Positions 27,532 through 37,077 are shown, counted from the first letter of the stretch. The stretch: 64,000 nucleotides of DNA from CAZHRC01 sp964533865 (GCA_964533865.1 CAZHRC010000001.1:124001-188000), one strand, 5' to 3'. Numbers and translations are program-made. Notes: a model not told the origin generated them from the letters alone.

Positions 27532-28158
27532 ATGAGGATTACGACAATTGCCTGTGATTTTGGAAATGTGATCGTAGGATTTGACCCCACGGAGATTGTG
27601 ATGAAGGTACTACCTGATCATCCCTATCCAGAGGCGCTTGGGAAGCAGATATTTTTTGGAGAGCAGTGGCGTCAATGGGATCTAGGTAATGTGGAGAAAG
27701 GGCAGCTTGTAGAGAACATTCTAAAGGCACACGATGGCATTGTGCGCGAAGATGTTTTTCGTGTCGTGAACGAATGGCGCCATCATCTCCCAGAGAATCA
27801 AGCGATACTCCCAGTCTTAAAGGAGCTCAAAAACCGAGGATATCGCATCATTGCCTGCTCCAACTTCGGAACTGATTTTTATAAGCAAGATTCATCCATG
27901 GAGGCTTTAGCTTACTTTGATGGATTTGGTGTCTCCTGTGATTATCATAAGGCAAAGCCTGATCGTGCCTTTTTCAAAACCTTTCTAGAAGACTTTTCAC
28001 TTCATCCCCAAGAGTGTTTGTTCATCGACGATGTATGGGAGAACATCGCGACCGCTAAAAATATTGGGATGTCAACCTTTAGATACCATTGGCTTGAAAC
28101 AGAGGTCTTATCATTGCAGGCTTATTTAAACCAAAGAGTTTATCATCTGATGTCATGA
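27532..28158 (+). CDS. HAD-superfamily hydrolase (YihX-like, subfamily IA)
   Basis: This 208-residue phosphatase-type protein has HAD motif I DFGNVIV with the nucleophile D9, motif II serine in ACSNFG near 112, motif III lysine in KAKPD near 142 and motif IV FIDDVWEN near 164. The second aspartate of the usual DxD is a glycine, as in YihX-like sugar-phosphate phosphatases (DxGN). Substrate unknown. RBS AAAGGA precedes the ATG, and a 35-base gap separates it from trhP. A bidirectional terminator follows. Confidence 0.82.
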   Translation: MRITTIACDFGNVIVGFDPTEIVMKVLPDHPYPEALGKQIFFGEQWRQWDLGNVEKGQLVENILKAHDGIVREDVFRVVNEWRHHLPENQAILPVLKELKNRGYRIIACSNFGTDFYKQDSSMEALAYFDGFGVSCDYHKAKPDRAFFKTFLEDFSLHPQECLFIDDVWENIATAKNIGMSTFRYHWLETEVLSLQAYLNQRVYHLMS

Positions 28159-28187
28159 AGTCATTACCTGAACTCATTTGCATGAGA

Positions 28188-28219
28188 AAACTCCTTGGAC
28201 GATCGAGTCCAAGGAGTTT
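28188..28219. terminator. Bidirectional terminator between convergent HAD and rqcH genes
   Basis: A perfect 13-bp stem (arms 28188-28200 and 28207-28219, AAACTCCTTGGAC) with a 6-base loop. The stem carries AAA/TTT at its base, and the minus strand continues with a further T, so it can serve both convergent genes. Confidence 0.82.
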
Positions 28220-28228
28220 AGAACCGTA

Positions 28229-29977
28229 TTAGGCTTTAGAGACGATTTCTCGCATCAGTTGGTCGGTAGTATCCACTCGGATGGTTGTAAAATGATCGTA
28301 ATAGACCATACCGGGTTTTGCACCTTTTTGTTTGCGGACATTCTTTCTTTCGGTATAATCCACATCCACATAGGGTTCGTGGCGATGCTTGCTATGGGTT
28401 GCTGCTAAAAACGCTGCTATAGCCATAGCTTGGTCGTCATCTGTAGCTTCTTGGCGCAGGATGACGTGGGATCCAGGGATATTTCGCGCATGGAAGAAGA
28501 GGTCGTTTTTGCCGGCAAATTTTAGCGTGAGGTAGTCGTTTTGCAGATTATTTTTACCGACGTAAATATGGCTGCCGGCATCGGTTGTGAAGTGAAGGGG
28601 CTTTGACGGCTTCTCCGTTTTTTTGCGATCCGGAGCTCTTTTCAAAACGCGTTGGTGGATTAATTCGTCGCGAACTTCCTTGTATTCGTTGACAGTTGTC
28701 AAATTGTCGAGACTATCCAAGGTCTGCTCCAAGTATTCGACTTCCTCGTCGAGTTTAGGAAGCGCGACCGCGAGGAGTTGATTCGCTTTTTTGAGCTTAG
28801 AGTACTTTTTATAGTAGTATTGGGCGTTTTCCCATGGGCTTTTCGTAGGATTTAACGGGATTTCTATGATTTCGAGGTTTTCGTCAAAAAAGTTTTCGAC
28901 GGAAATGATCGTATCGCCCTTCTGAATACGATGGCCAGCCGCTGAGAGGAGATCGCCATAGACTCTGAAGATATCCCGATCGGCGCTTTCACGTTGTTCG
29001 TCCACTAATTTTGCACGTTTTGCCACCAACCTTTGGATTTTGGTGCCAAGAGTTTTCTGAAGGCTTCGTATCATCTGAGATAGGCGATCATCTTTATCGT
29101 TGACCGTATAAAATAAGTCAATGGCTTCGCTCATCGATGATGACTTTTTTATGCCATCACCGAATTGCCGTAGGTTGAGGCAGTGAAACTCTTTGTAAGT
29201 ATTCCCCTCTTCAACTAGGGAATAGTCGTATTGGTGTGTGCGAATCGCTGAACGCAAAGTGATGAATGCTTCGTCGAGTGATTCGAGTTCTTCGGGTGCT
29301 AGAGAGTTCAGTGGGCGTTTTGCGTCAATACCAGCTCGATAGCAAATCTCTCTGCCAAGAATCGGGCTAAACCCTGTGAAAGTGGTGTAAAAAACTTTAA
29401 AGGTAGCTAGGGCGCCAGGCAGGGTGGCGATCACATCAATTATCGTGCGATCGTCAAAGGTCACATCGATTTTGGTATCTTCGACTTGTGGGTAGATTAA
29501 TCCAGGATAAACTTGGCGAACGTTGCTCATGTCGAAGCTAATGCGGCGAATGGATTCCAGGATTTTTTGGCTAGATTTGTCGACGAGAACGATATTGGAG
29601 TATTTTCCCATGAGCTCGATGACGAGAGATTTGACGACAGGGACCCCGAGTTCATCAAAACAATTCATGTCAATGGACGCAATGCGATCGAGTCCGGTTT
29701 GTTCAATATTGACGATGGTCCCTCCTTGTAGGTGTTTTCTCAAAAACATATTAAAAGAGGGTGGAGTTAAAGGGTTAGTAAAAGCTCTATCGGTTAGGAG
29801 CATGCGCGGGGCATTACTCGAAGCAGAGAGATAGAGTTTATAGTTGGTTCGGTTATTGTAAATGGTAAATACCAGGTCATGGTTGGACGGTTGATTTATT
29901 TTGCTGATGCGACCGCCGACAAGAGCTGATTTTAACTCTCTCACCAAGCTGCGCACCACTAATCCATCTAATGTCAT
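28229..29977 (-). CDS. rqcH: Ribosome quality control protein RqcH (NFACT, formerly fibronectin-binding protein)
   Basis: RqcH binds stalled 50S subunits carrying peptidyl-tRNA and directs C-terminal alanine tailing. The 582 residues have NFACT-N at the start (MTLDGLVVRSLVREL), a long coiled-coil middle (about 290-440) and the NFACT-R domain with HFTTDAGSHIYVGKNN and FHARNIPGSHVILR near 500. I start at 29977, where AAGGAGG lies upstream on the minus strand; the open frame extends back to 30040 but lacks support. This is the yloA position at the head of the ylo block, here divergent from yicC. Confidence 0.94.
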   Translation of the reverse strand: MTLDGLVVRSLVRELKSALVGGRISKINQPSNHDLVFTIYNNRTNYKLYLSASSNAPRMLLTDRAFTNPLTPPSFNMFLRKHLQGGTIVNIEQTGLDRIASIDMNCFDELGVPVVKSLVIELMGKYSNIVLVDKSSQKILESIRRISFDMSNVRQVYPGLIYPQVEDTKIDVTFDDRTIIDVIATLPGALATFKVFYTTFTGFSPILGREICYRAGIDAKRPLNSLAPEELESLDEAFITLRSAIRTHQYDYSLVEEGNTYKEFHCLNLRQFGDGIKKSSSMSEAIDLFYTVNDKDDRLSQMIRSLQKTLGTKIQRLVAKRAKLVDEQRESADRDIFRVYGDLLSAAGHRIQKGDTIISVENFFDENLEIIEIPLNPTKSPWENAQYYYKKYSKLKKANQLLAVALPKLDEEVEYLEQTLDSLDNLTTVNEYKEVRDELIHQRVLKRAPDRKKTEKPSKPLHFTTDAGSHIYVGKNNLQNDYLTLKFAGKNDLFFHARNIPGSHVILRQEATDDDQAMAIAAFLAATHSKHRHEPYVDVDYTERKNVRKQKGAKPGMVYYDHFTTIRVDTTDQLMREIVSKA

Positions 29978-30005
29978 CGTAACCTCCTTGTAGTTGCTAA
30001 CAACG

Positions 30006-30014
30006 ATTATAACA
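30006..30014 (-). promoter_or_regulatory. Extended -10 promoter of rqcH
   Basis: On the minus strand this reads TGTTATAAT, a perfect extended -10. No good -35 is found at 17-18 bases. The inferred start lies about 22 bases before the rqcH ATG. Confidence 0.6.
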
Positions 30015-30017
30015 CAA

Positions 30018-30043
30018 TAGATGTTAAAATATCGTAACATCTA
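30018..30043. repeat. 9-bp inverted repeat between divergent rqcH and yicC promoters
   Basis: TAGATGTTA (30018-30026) and TAACATCTA (30035-30043) are perfect inverted arms around an 8-base spacer. The site lies directly upstream of the rqcH -10 and just before the yicC -35, where an operator would be expected. No regulator is identified. Confidence 0.6.
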
Positions 30044-30044
30044 C

Positions 30045-30073
30045 TTGTTATTTTTTGACAATACTCGTACAAT
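30045..30073 (+). promoter_or_regulatory. SigA-type promoter of the yicC operon
   Basis: TTGTTA (30045-30050), a 17-base spacer and TACAAT (30068-30073). It drives yicC and probably the whole run to rsmB. Confidence 0.7.
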
Positions 30074-30092
30074 ACATTTAAGGAGGTTGCCA

Positions 30093-30971
30093 ATGATTTA
30101 TTCGATGACAGGTTTTGGAAGGGGTTCTGGTGAAAACGAAGAACTTTCCGTAGAAATAGATATGAAATGCGTTAACAATCGGTACTTAGATGTGCAGATT
30201 CGCATGCCCCAATTTCTATTTTATTTAGAAAATGCGATGAAAGAGCGCATTCGAGACCGTATCGGCAGAGGTAGAGTCGATTTGTATGTTCAAGTGCGTC
30301 GCAAGCGAGGCAGCGTTAAGCCTATCGAAGTCGCTTTAGAGCAAGGCGTCGAAATGGCAAGGGCGTTGGAGTCGTTACGGCGAGAGGTAGGCATTGAACA
30401 AGCGATCACTCTGGGAGATTTATTGACCAATCCAGACCTCCTTCAGACGACTGATGTAAAACTCGACGAAGAATTGGCTCTACAATTGGTTACCGCCACG
30501 CTGGACAAGGTGCTTGATGATTGTTTGACCATGAAGCGCTTTGAAGGGGAAAAGTTATTACACGATATGGAAAGCCAATTGGTCGTTTTAGAACAGGGCC
30601 TTGATGAGGTCGATCTGCGTTTACCTGCATTCCGTGCGGATTATAAGGAAAAGTTATTAGCGCGTCTAGGAGACTTTAAAGAGGGGTTGGAGATCGATGA
30701 TCATCGGCTTAGTGTAGAACTAGCCTTTTACTTTGACAAGTCCGACATTAATGAGGAGATCGTGCGCTTAACAAGTCATATTGATCAATTCCGGTCGGTT
30801 TTGGGATCAAAGCGAAGCAGTGGGAAAAAATTGGATTTTATCATCCAGGAGATGAATCGAGAAGTGAACACCATGAGTTCTAAATCCAATGATGTCGCAT
30901 TGACAAACACCATGGTTGATATGAAATCCGCCATAGAAAAATTAAAAGAACAAGCCGCGAATGCGGAATAA
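30093..30971 (+). CDS. yicC: YicC-family endoribonuclease
   Basis: YicC/YloC proteins are Mn-dependent RNA endonucleases linked to small-RNA turnover. The 292 residues begin MIYSMTGFGRG, the family hallmark, and end with the DUF1732 domain containing GKKLDFIIQEMNREVNTMSSKS near 250. I start at 30093 after AGGAGG, although the frame is open further upstream. It is the first gene of a long + operon that parallels Bacillus yloC-remA-gmk-rpoZ. Confidence 0.94.
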   Translation: MIYSMTGFGRGSGENEELSVEIDMKCVNNRYLDVQIRMPQFLFYLENAMKERIRDRIGRGRVDLYVQVRRKRGSVKPIEVALEQGVEMARALESLRREVGIEQAITLGDLLTNPDLLQTTDVKLDEELALQLVTATLDKVLDDCLTMKRFEGEKLLHDMESQLVVLEQGLDEVDLRLPAFRADYKEKLLARLGDFKEGLEIDDHRLSVELAFYFDKSDINEEIVRLTSHIDQFRSVLGSKRSSGKKLDFIIQEMNREVNTMSSKSNDVALTNTMVDMKSAIEKLKEQAANAE

Positions 30972-30991
30972 CAGAAGGGTGAGGGAATAGA

Positions 30992-31249
30992 GTGGAATTG
31001 TTGAATATCGGATTTGGCAACTACATCGCCACCAATCGAGTGGTAGCCATTGTATCACCAGAATCTGCACCAGTGAAGCGATTGATTCAACAGGCGAAAG
31101 AATCAGAGCTCTTGATCAATGGGACATTTGGTCGAAAAACTCGCTCAGTTATTGTGATGGACAGCTCACATGTCGTGTTGTCATCGCTACAATCTGAAAC
31201 GATTCAATCGCGGTTAGACCAAACAAAAACGAGGAGGAACGATGAATAA
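30992..31249 (+). CDS. remA: RemA/DUF370-family DNA-binding regulator
   Basis: The 85-residue protein contains NIGFGNYIATNRVVAIVSPESAPVKR, the DUF370 signature. In Bacillus, RemA is a ring-forming DNA-binding activator of matrix and osmoprotection genes. Start is GTG at 30992 with GGTGAGGG upstream. It overlaps gmk by eight bases. The C-terminal tail after residue 72 is basic and polar. Confidence 0.93.
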   Translation: MELLNIGFGNYIATNRVVAIVSPESAPVKRLIQQAKESELLINGTFGRKTRSVIVMDSSHVVLSSLQSETIQSRLDQTKTRRNDE

Positions 31250-31835
31250 AGGCTTTTTATTGGTGCTTTCTGGCCCGTCAGGGGTCGGGAAAGGCACCGT
31301 CTGTCAAGAACTATTACAGCGCAACGAGGATATTGTCTATTCGATTTCCGCGACAACTCGCAGACGTCGCCCAGCGGAGCGATCAGGAGAAAATTATTTT
31401 TTCATCGACCGAGATGAGTTTAAGGCGAGCATTGAAGAAGGTTTGTTTTTAGAATACGCGCAAGTACACGGCAATTATTACGGCACGCCAAGAACTTTTG
31501 TCGAGGACAGCATTCGAGAAGGGCATGTGGTCATTTTGGAAATTGATGTTCAAGGAGCGATGCAGGTTAAAGATAATTTTCCCGACGCTGTCTACGTCTT
31601 TTTATTGCCGCCCTCTATCGATGAATTGAGAGAGCGCATTGTTAAACGTGGCACTGAAGATGACAAAACCATTGAGTTGCGCATGCGAAATGCACGCGAT
31701 GAACTTGATTTTCTGGAGCAATACGACTATGTGGTGGTTAATGACACTGTAGACAATGCCGCTTCAGCGGTTAACAAAATCATAGATGTGGAGAAGTTGA
31801 GAGTATCTCATAACTATATCGAAGAACTATTATAA
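31242..31835 (+). CDS. gmk: Guanylate kinase
   Basis: Gmk phosphorylates GMP to GDP. The 197 residues have the P-loop SGPSGVGKGT at 10-19, the GMP-binding SATTRRRRPAERSGENYFF near 36 and the lid around KRGTEDD near 131. RBS GAGGAA is inside remA. rpoZ follows, the usual order gmk-rpoZ-coaBC-priA. Confidence 0.97.
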   Translation: MNKGFLLVLSGPSGVGKGTVCQELLQRNEDIVYSISATTRRRRPAERSGENYFFIDRDEFKASIEEGLFLEYAQVHGNYYGTPRTFVEDSIREGHVVILEIDVQGAMQVKDNFPDAVYVFLLPPSIDELRERIVKRGTEDDKTIELRMRNARDELDFLEQYDYVVVNDTVDNAASAVNKIIDVEKLRVSHNYIEELL

Positions 31836-31845
31836 AGGAGTAATT

Positions 31846-32040
31846 ATGATTAATCCATCATTTAAAGAATTGGAACACGTGAGCAAAAGCCGTTACGAAA
31901 TCGTCATGATGGCAGCGAAAAGAGCGCGTATGATCGTCGATCATTCACAACCGCTCATCGATGAAGTGACTGGGAATAAACCCGTCACCATCGCAATTGA
32001 AGAAATCATGGAAGGTAAAATCGACCACACCAAAGGCTAG
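31846..32040 (+). CDS. rpoZ: RNA polymerase omega subunit
   Basis: This 64-residue protein has the omega core SRYEIVMMAAKRAR near residue 14, followed by NKPVTIAIEEIMEGKI. Omega helps beta' fold and assemble into RNA polymerase. RBS AAAGGAG precedes the ATG. It is placed between gmk and coaBC, which confirms the call. Confidence 0.96.
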   Translation: MINPSFKELEHVSKSRYEIVMMAAKRARMIVDHSQPLIDEVTGNKPVTIAIEEIMEGKIDHTKG

Positions 32041-32051
32041 AGGAGGATTCT

Positions 32052-33248
32052 ATGTTAAAAGGAAAACGGGTTCTCATTGGCGTAACAGGTGGAATTGCCA
32101 TTTACAAAGTTCTTGACCTGATCAGTCGACTTAAAAAAATGGAATGCGATGTCGAGGTGATTATGACAGAAGGGGCTTGTGCCTTTATTCAACCTCTGAC
32201 TTTCCAAACTATGGGTCGCTGCAAAGTATACACAGACCAGTTTAAACCTGAAAACGTGGAAGAGGTGGATCACATTGCCCTCACTGAAAGGGCAGATGTG
32301 TTTCTCATCGCACCTGCTACGGCCAATACGATAGCAAAAGTACGCCATGGTATTGCAGATAATTTATTGACTTCAACGGTGGTGGCTTCGGTGGCGCCGG
32401 TGGTATTTGCTACGGCGATGAATTCTAATATGCTCGCCAACCCGATCACCCAGGATAATATTCAGGATCTTCAGAAGCTGGGCTACCGATTCATCGATGC
32501 AGAAACCGGATTTTTGGCCTGTAATTATGTGGGGAAAGGGCGCTTAGCTGAACCAGAACAGATCATAGAATATTTGGAGAATTTTTTTACTAAAAAAGAC
32601 TTAAAAGGAAAGAAGATCCTTATCTCCGCAGGCCCTACCAGAGAGAGAATCGACCCGGTTCGCTATCTAACCAACGATTCCAGTGGGAAAATGGGGTATA
32701 GCATTGCTAAACAAGCGAGTTTGCGAGGTGCCGACGTCGTGCTGGTATCTGGTCCTACTGCCTTATCTCCTCCAATAGGTGTACAGATCATCTCGATCCA
32801 ATCAACGGAAGAACTGCTCAGCGCTTTGTCGGAACGTTTTGATGATTGTGATGGGCTGATAATGGCAGCTGCACCCAGTGACTACAGAGTAGCACAGGTG
32901 AAGGCGCAGAAAATGAAAAAAACAAATGAACCCTTAGTTCTTGAACTCGTTGAGAATCCTGATATATTAATGACTTTGAGTCAACGCAAAACGGATCAAA
33001 TTCTAATTGGTTTTTCAGCTGAAACAGAAAACCTACTGAAGAATGCTAGCGATAAACGTATTCGGAAAGGATTGGATTACATTGTCGCCAATGATGTGAC
33101 CCTTCCAGGTGCTGGATTCAATGTGGATACGAACATCGCCACGATTATTGGTGAGAAAGGGGAATCATCCTACGAGCTCATGACAAAACGTGAACTTGCC
33201 GATATCATACTCGATCTTCTCATTGAAGAGGGGCCCACGTGTTTGTAG
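32052..33248 (+). CDS. coaBC: Bifunctional phosphopantothenoylcysteine decarboxylase / phosphopantothenate--cysteine ligase
   Basis: CoaBC makes 4'-phosphopantetheine in CoA synthesis. The N-terminal flavoprotein domain (about 1-180) starts KGKRVLIGVTGGIAIYK and has NSNMLANP near 122. The C-terminal ligase domain (about 190-398) starts KILISAGPTRERIDPVRYLTN and has SSGKMGY and AAAPSDYR. The 398 residues are the normal length. Its end overlaps the priA start by ten bases. coaD, the next step but one, is also in this window at 50258. Confidence 0.97.
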   Translation: MLKGKRVLIGVTGGIAIYKVLDLISRLKKMECDVEVIMTEGACAFIQPLTFQTMGRCKVYTDQFKPENVEEVDHIALTERADVFLIAPATANTIAKVRHGIADNLLTSTVVASVAPVVFATAMNSNMLANPITQDNIQDLQKLGYRFIDAETGFLACNYVGKGRLAEPEQIIEYLENFFTKKDLKGKKILISAGPTRERIDPVRYLTNDSSGKMGYSIAKQASLRGADVVLVSGPTALSPPIGVQIISIQSTEELLSALSERFDDCDGLIMAAAPSDYRVAQVKAQKMKKTNEPLVLELVENPDILMTLSQRKTDQILIGFSAETENLLKNASDKRIRKGLDYIVANDVTLPGAGFNVDTNIATIIGEKGESSYELMTKRELADIILDLLIEEGPTCL

Positions 33249-35629
33249 AACTCATCATCCTTTCTAAGACGCGGCAAACCGATAATTTGTACACCTATCG
33301 AGTTCCTGAATCGATGAAAAACCTAGTAGAACGCGGTATGCGCGTACTCATTCCCTTTGGGCGAGGAAACCGCGCGTCAATTGGTATCGTGTTGCGAATG
33401 ATGGCAAGTCCGCCTGAAGGTATTGCGGTAAAAGACATAATCGACGTCCTCGACAGACGGCCCATTCTCTCGGAAGAGCTATTGCAAGTTGCAGGTTTTA
33501 TGATCACCCATTACCTATCGGATTACAGCTCAGCCCTTCAAACGGTGTTACCACCAGGGGATATGACTTCCATTAGCGAGTTTTATCAGACCTCGGGTAA
33601 TAGCCCAGAAAATCAGTACGATGCGTTATTTGAATTTTTAGTTGAATCTAAGAGCTACGAGGCCATCAATGAGGTTTTTGGTCATCAGTACACGAAATCT
33701 AAATTATGGGAATTAGTAGCATCTGGATATCTCACCTCGTCGTATGATGTGTTAGGTAAACACCGTGTAAAGTATGAACGATACATCACACTAGTCTCAT
33801 CGGACCACGAGATACCCGAACGCGCAGTGAAACAAAGGGCTTTAGTCGACTACCTCGTCTTTGGTCAACCGACGTTAGCCTCTCAAGCTATGGCTGACAC
33901 GGGCGTGTCTTCAGCCATTGTAAAAGCTTTGACTGATAAGGGAATTGTGTCAATTTCCCAGAAAAGAGTCTATCGCGATGTCCTACCAGAAAGACAATCT
34001 TACGTCAAAGTTCAGATGAACGACGAACAACAAAAAGCATTCGATGCCATTCAAAAGAACCCAAAGGGATTTTATCTCCTAAAAGGAGTGACGGGGAGTG
34101 GAAAAACCGAAGCTTATTTACAACTGGCAGAGAAAGTCCTCGAGCAAGGGAAAGATGCGATCGTCCTCGTTCCAGAGATCGCACTGACACCACAAACCAT
34201 CAAACGTTTTGCTGGACGGTTTGGCCAAAAAGTTGCGGTGATGCACAGTCGCCTTTCGGTGAGTGAAAGATTTGATCAATGGAAACTAATGGAATCTGGT
34301 CAAGTACACTTGGTGGTCGGTGCGCGATCGGCAATTTTTGCACCCTTCAAAAATCTTGGCCTCATCATTATCGACGAGGCACACGAACTCAGCTACTTTA
34401 GTGAAAAACATCCGAAATACTCCGCTATTGAGATCGCAGAGCAAAGGGCCTCAATCACCGGATCGTCCTTGGTCCTGGGATCTGCAACGCCTTCAATTGA
34501 TGAAATGTATGCCGCACAATCCGGTCGCTATGAGTTGTTGACCTTGAATAAACGCGCCACAAGCCAACCGCTACCGCGTATTGACATCGTCGATATGCGC
34601 GAGGAATTGAAATCGGAGAATTATTCGGTTTTTAGTCGATTGCTCATGGAGCGTTTAGCTCAAACGCTTGATCGCAGAGAGCAGGCGATTCTTTTTTTAA
34701 ACAAGCGAGGTTATAATTCCTACGTTTTTTGTAGAAATTGTGGGTATATTCATCGATGTGACTCCTGTGACGTTTCGATGACCTACCACAAGCACCAAGA
34801 GTTTCTCGTTTGCCATTACTGCGGACGAACGGCAAGGAAACCAAAGAGATGTCCTCAATGCGCCAGTGACGCCATAAAAGAATTTGGAGCAGGGACACAA
34901 AAAGTAGAAGAAGAAGTTCGATTGCTATTTCCAGAAGCGAGAGTGCTACGCATGGATGCTGACACGACTAAGCAAAAGAAGGACTACGAAACCATATACG
35001 AAAAAATGGTCTCTGGAGAAGCGGATATTCTAGTAGGGACGCAAATGCTCGCCAAAGGATTGGATTTTGAGCATGTCACTCTCGTCGGTATAGTGGCAGC
35101 GGATATCAGCTTGAATATGCCGGATTTTCGGGCGAACGAGCGGACTTACCAGCTCATAACTCAGGTAGCGGGAAGGGCGGGAAGAGGGACGCAAGAAGGG
35201 TCAGTCGTACTACAGACCTACTTGCCAGAACACTTCGCCATCCAAACGGCGACACAAAACGATTATGCCGGCTTTTATGAAAAAGAGATGGTGATTCGTC
35301 AGAAGTTTCGCTATCCACCCTTTGTCGATTTAATTAACATTCGAATCGCCCATGGAAAAAGGCAAGTGGCTTTTGAGACGGGTAGGCAGATTGTGTACGA
35401 GTTGAGAGAGCGGTTGTTAGAGGTCGGCCTCGACGATTGTGAAATCATCGGGCCAGTGCCTGGCGTGATCGAGCGAATTAATAACGCGTTTCGCTTCAAT
35501 GTTCTGTTAAAAACCCAGTTTCATCTCGGTTCGATAAGGCGATTAATCAATCAAGGTATCGATGTGAAGTCGTATTACAACAAAGGGATTAGTATTAGTA
35601 TCACAGTCAATCCCGTGCAATTGAATTAG
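33239..35629 (+). CDS. priA: Primosomal replication restart helicase PriA
   Basis: PriA reloads the replisome at repaired or stalled forks. The 796 residues have an N-terminal DNA-binding domain, Walker A GVTGSGKT at 283-290, a DEAH box near 380 and a zinc region with CRNCGYIHRCDSC and CHYCGR...CPQC (eight cysteines) around 500-545. QVAGRAGRG near 643 is helicase motif VI. The start is GTG at 33239 inside the end of coaBC; no clear RBS is needed if the genes are coupled. def follows after 8 bases. Confidence 0.96.
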   Translation: MFVELIILSKTRQTDNLYTYRVPESMKNLVERGMRVLIPFGRGNRASIGIVLRMMASPPEGIAVKDIIDVLDRRPILSEELLQVAGFMITHYLSDYSSALQTVLPPGDMTSISEFYQTSGNSPENQYDALFEFLVESKSYEAINEVFGHQYTKSKLWELVASGYLTSSYDVLGKHRVKYERYITLVSSDHEIPERAVKQRALVDYLVFGQPTLASQAMADTGVSSAIVKALTDKGIVSISQKRVYRDVLPERQSYVKVQMNDEQQKAFDAIQKNPKGFYLLKGVTGSGKTEAYLQLAEKVLEQGKDAIVLVPEIALTPQTIKRFAGRFGQKVAVMHSRLSVSERFDQWKLMESGQVHLVVGARSAIFAPFKNLGLIIIDEAHELSYFSEKHPKYSAIEIAEQRASITGSSLVLGSATPSIDEMYAAQSGRYELLTLNKRATSQPLPRIDIVDMREELKSENYSVFSRLLMERLAQTLDRREQAILFLNKRGYNSYVFCRNCGYIHRCDSCDVSMTYHKHQEFLVCHYCGRTARKPKRCPQCASDAIKEFGAGTQKVEEEVRLLFPEARVLRMDADTTKQKKDYETIYEKMVSGEADILVGTQMLAKGLDFEHVTLVGIVAADISLNMPDFRANERTYQLITQVAGRAGRGTQEGSVVLQTYLPEHFAIQTATQNDYAGFYEKEMVIRQKFRYPPFVDLINIRIAHGKRQVAFETGRQIVYELRERLLEVGLDDCEIIGPVPGVIERINNAFRFNVLLKTQFHLGSIRRLINQGIDVKSYYNKGISISITVNPVQLN

Positions 35630-35637
35630 GAGGGCAT

Positions 35638-36135
35638 ATGGCATTAAGAACAATTCGAATAGAGGGCGATCCTTTATTGCGCAAAAAGTCGAGGGTTGTC
35701 GACATCATAGATGATAGGATACTCGCTTTACTCGATGATATGGTAGAAACGATGTACGACGCCAGTGGCGTCGGTTTAGCAGCACCTCAGGTCGGGGTGC
35801 TAAGACGAATCGCCGTCGTCGATACGGGTGATGAATTATTGAAACTCATCAATCCGATCATCGTCGACTCCGAAGGGGAACAGATCGATCCTGAGGCTTG
35901 TCTGTCAGTCCCTGATTTTAGCGGGACTGTTGCGAGACCGGAAAAACTCGTCCTGCACTATTTGGATGAGACTGGCGAGCATAGGGAACTAACAGCAGAA
36001 GGCTTTCAAGCTCGTGCGATTTGCCATGAACTGGACCATTTAGATGGCATATTATTTGTCGATAAATTTATCGACGAAGTGGAATACCATGTGAAAGGTG
36101 ATGGTGTAGAAGAAGATGTCATCGCGGAAGAGTAA
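35638..36135 (+). CDS. def: Peptide deformylase
   Basis: Def removes the formyl group from nascent N-terminal methionine. Three motifs are present in the 165 residues: GVGLAAPQVG near 42, EACLS at 86-90 (metal ligand C88) and HELDH at 130-134. Motif II is normally EGCLS; alanine replaces glycine next to the metal cysteine, a mild variant. The C-terminal tail of about 25 residues is acidic. RBS AGGAGG precedes the ATG. It is paired with fmt. Confidence 0.96.
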   Translation: MALRTIRIEGDPLLRKKSRVVDIIDDRILALLDDMVETMYDASGVGLAAPQVGVLRRIAVVDTGDELLKLINPIIVDSEGEQIDPEACLSVPDFSGTVARPEKLVLHYLDETGEHRELTAEGFQARAICHELDHLDGILFVDKFIDEVEYHVKGDGVEEDVIAEE

Positions 36136-36139
36136 TGCT

Positions 36140-37066
36140 ATGATTAAAATACTTTTTATGGGAACCCCACAATTTGCAGTGCCCTCTCTCCAACGCTTAA
36201 TTGATGATCCACGGTTTTGCGTAAGTGCTGTAGTGGCTCAGGAAGACAAAAAGGGACACCGCGGTAGGCTATCCATCCCTCCGGTCAAGATGTTAGCTCA
36301 AAGTCAAAATATCCCCGTTTTTCAGCCGCCGAAAGTAAACGATAGCAGTGCGGTAGAAGCACTTGCAGATCTCGATGTGGATTTTGTGGTGGTCATTGCC
36401 TACGGGCAAATCATCGGAAAGAAACTTCTCGAAACATTTCCTGATCGGATCATCAATATGCATGCTTCGCTACTTCCAGCATACCGAGGTGCAGCGCCTA
36501 TTAACTGGGCGATACTCAACGGTGAGAAGGAGACAGGTGTGACGTCAATGCTCATTGAGAGGGGACTTGACACGGGTGATATGTTATTCAAGAAAAGTGT
36601 TGAAATTGGCGAAGATGATGCCTTGGCGTTGACAGCGAGGCTTTCTGAGCTCTCAGCAGAAGTGTTGATTGAGACATTGACGAACTTTGATGCTCTATAT
36701 AGGAATCGCGAGGTTCAGGATGACGCTAAAGCATCGCATGCCGCGATGTTATCTAAGAACATGGGCCACCTTCGATTCAACGTCACCGGAACAGAACTCA
36801 AAAATCGTGTACGAGGGCTGGTTCCATGGCCTGGTTCATTCGTGATTTACAAAGATCAAGCCGTTAAGATTCATAAAATAGACATAATTTCAAAGTACAA
36901 TGATACTGAAGAAGGAATTCTCTACCAAGTGGGATCCTCCGGACTTTATGTCAACACTAAAGATGCTACGGTGGTTATTGAAGAACTCCAGTTTCCAGGA
37001 AAGAAAAGAATGACCGCCACCGATTACTTGAAAGGAAACAAAATAGATTCCATCAAGTTGGAATGA
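36140..37066 (+). CDS. fmt: Methionyl-tRNA formyltransferase
   Basis: Fmt formylates Met-tRNA-fMet. The 308 residues begin MIKILFMGTPQFAVPSL, and the catalytic block NMHASLLPAYRGAAPINWAI near 107 and the C-terminal OB-like domain are seen. I start at 36140, since the upstream in-frame ATG at 36116 lies inside def and adds residues not found in Fmt. GGAAGAG serves as RBS. Def and Fmt act on the same formyl group and are adjacent. Confidence 0.97.
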   Translation: MIKILFMGTPQFAVPSLQRLIDDPRFCVSAVVAQEDKKGHRGRLSIPPVKMLAQSQNIPVFQPPKVNDSSAVEALADLDVDFVVVIAYGQIIGKKLLETFPDRIINMHASLLPAYRGAAPINWAILNGEKETGVTSMLIERGLDTGDMLFKKSVEIGEDDALALTARLSELSAEVLIETLTNFDALYRNREVQDDAKASHAAMLSKNMGHLRFNVTGTELKNRVRGLVPWPGSFVIYKDQAVKIHKIDIISKYNDTEEGILYQVGSSGLYVNTKDATVVIEELQFPGKKRMTATDYLKGNKIDSIKLE

Positions 37067-37077
37067 AAGGAGTAGCG

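Noticed and set aside
28178..28408. Plus-strand frame over the convergent terminator and the end of rqcH
   Set aside because: It is antisense to the well-supported rqcH gene.
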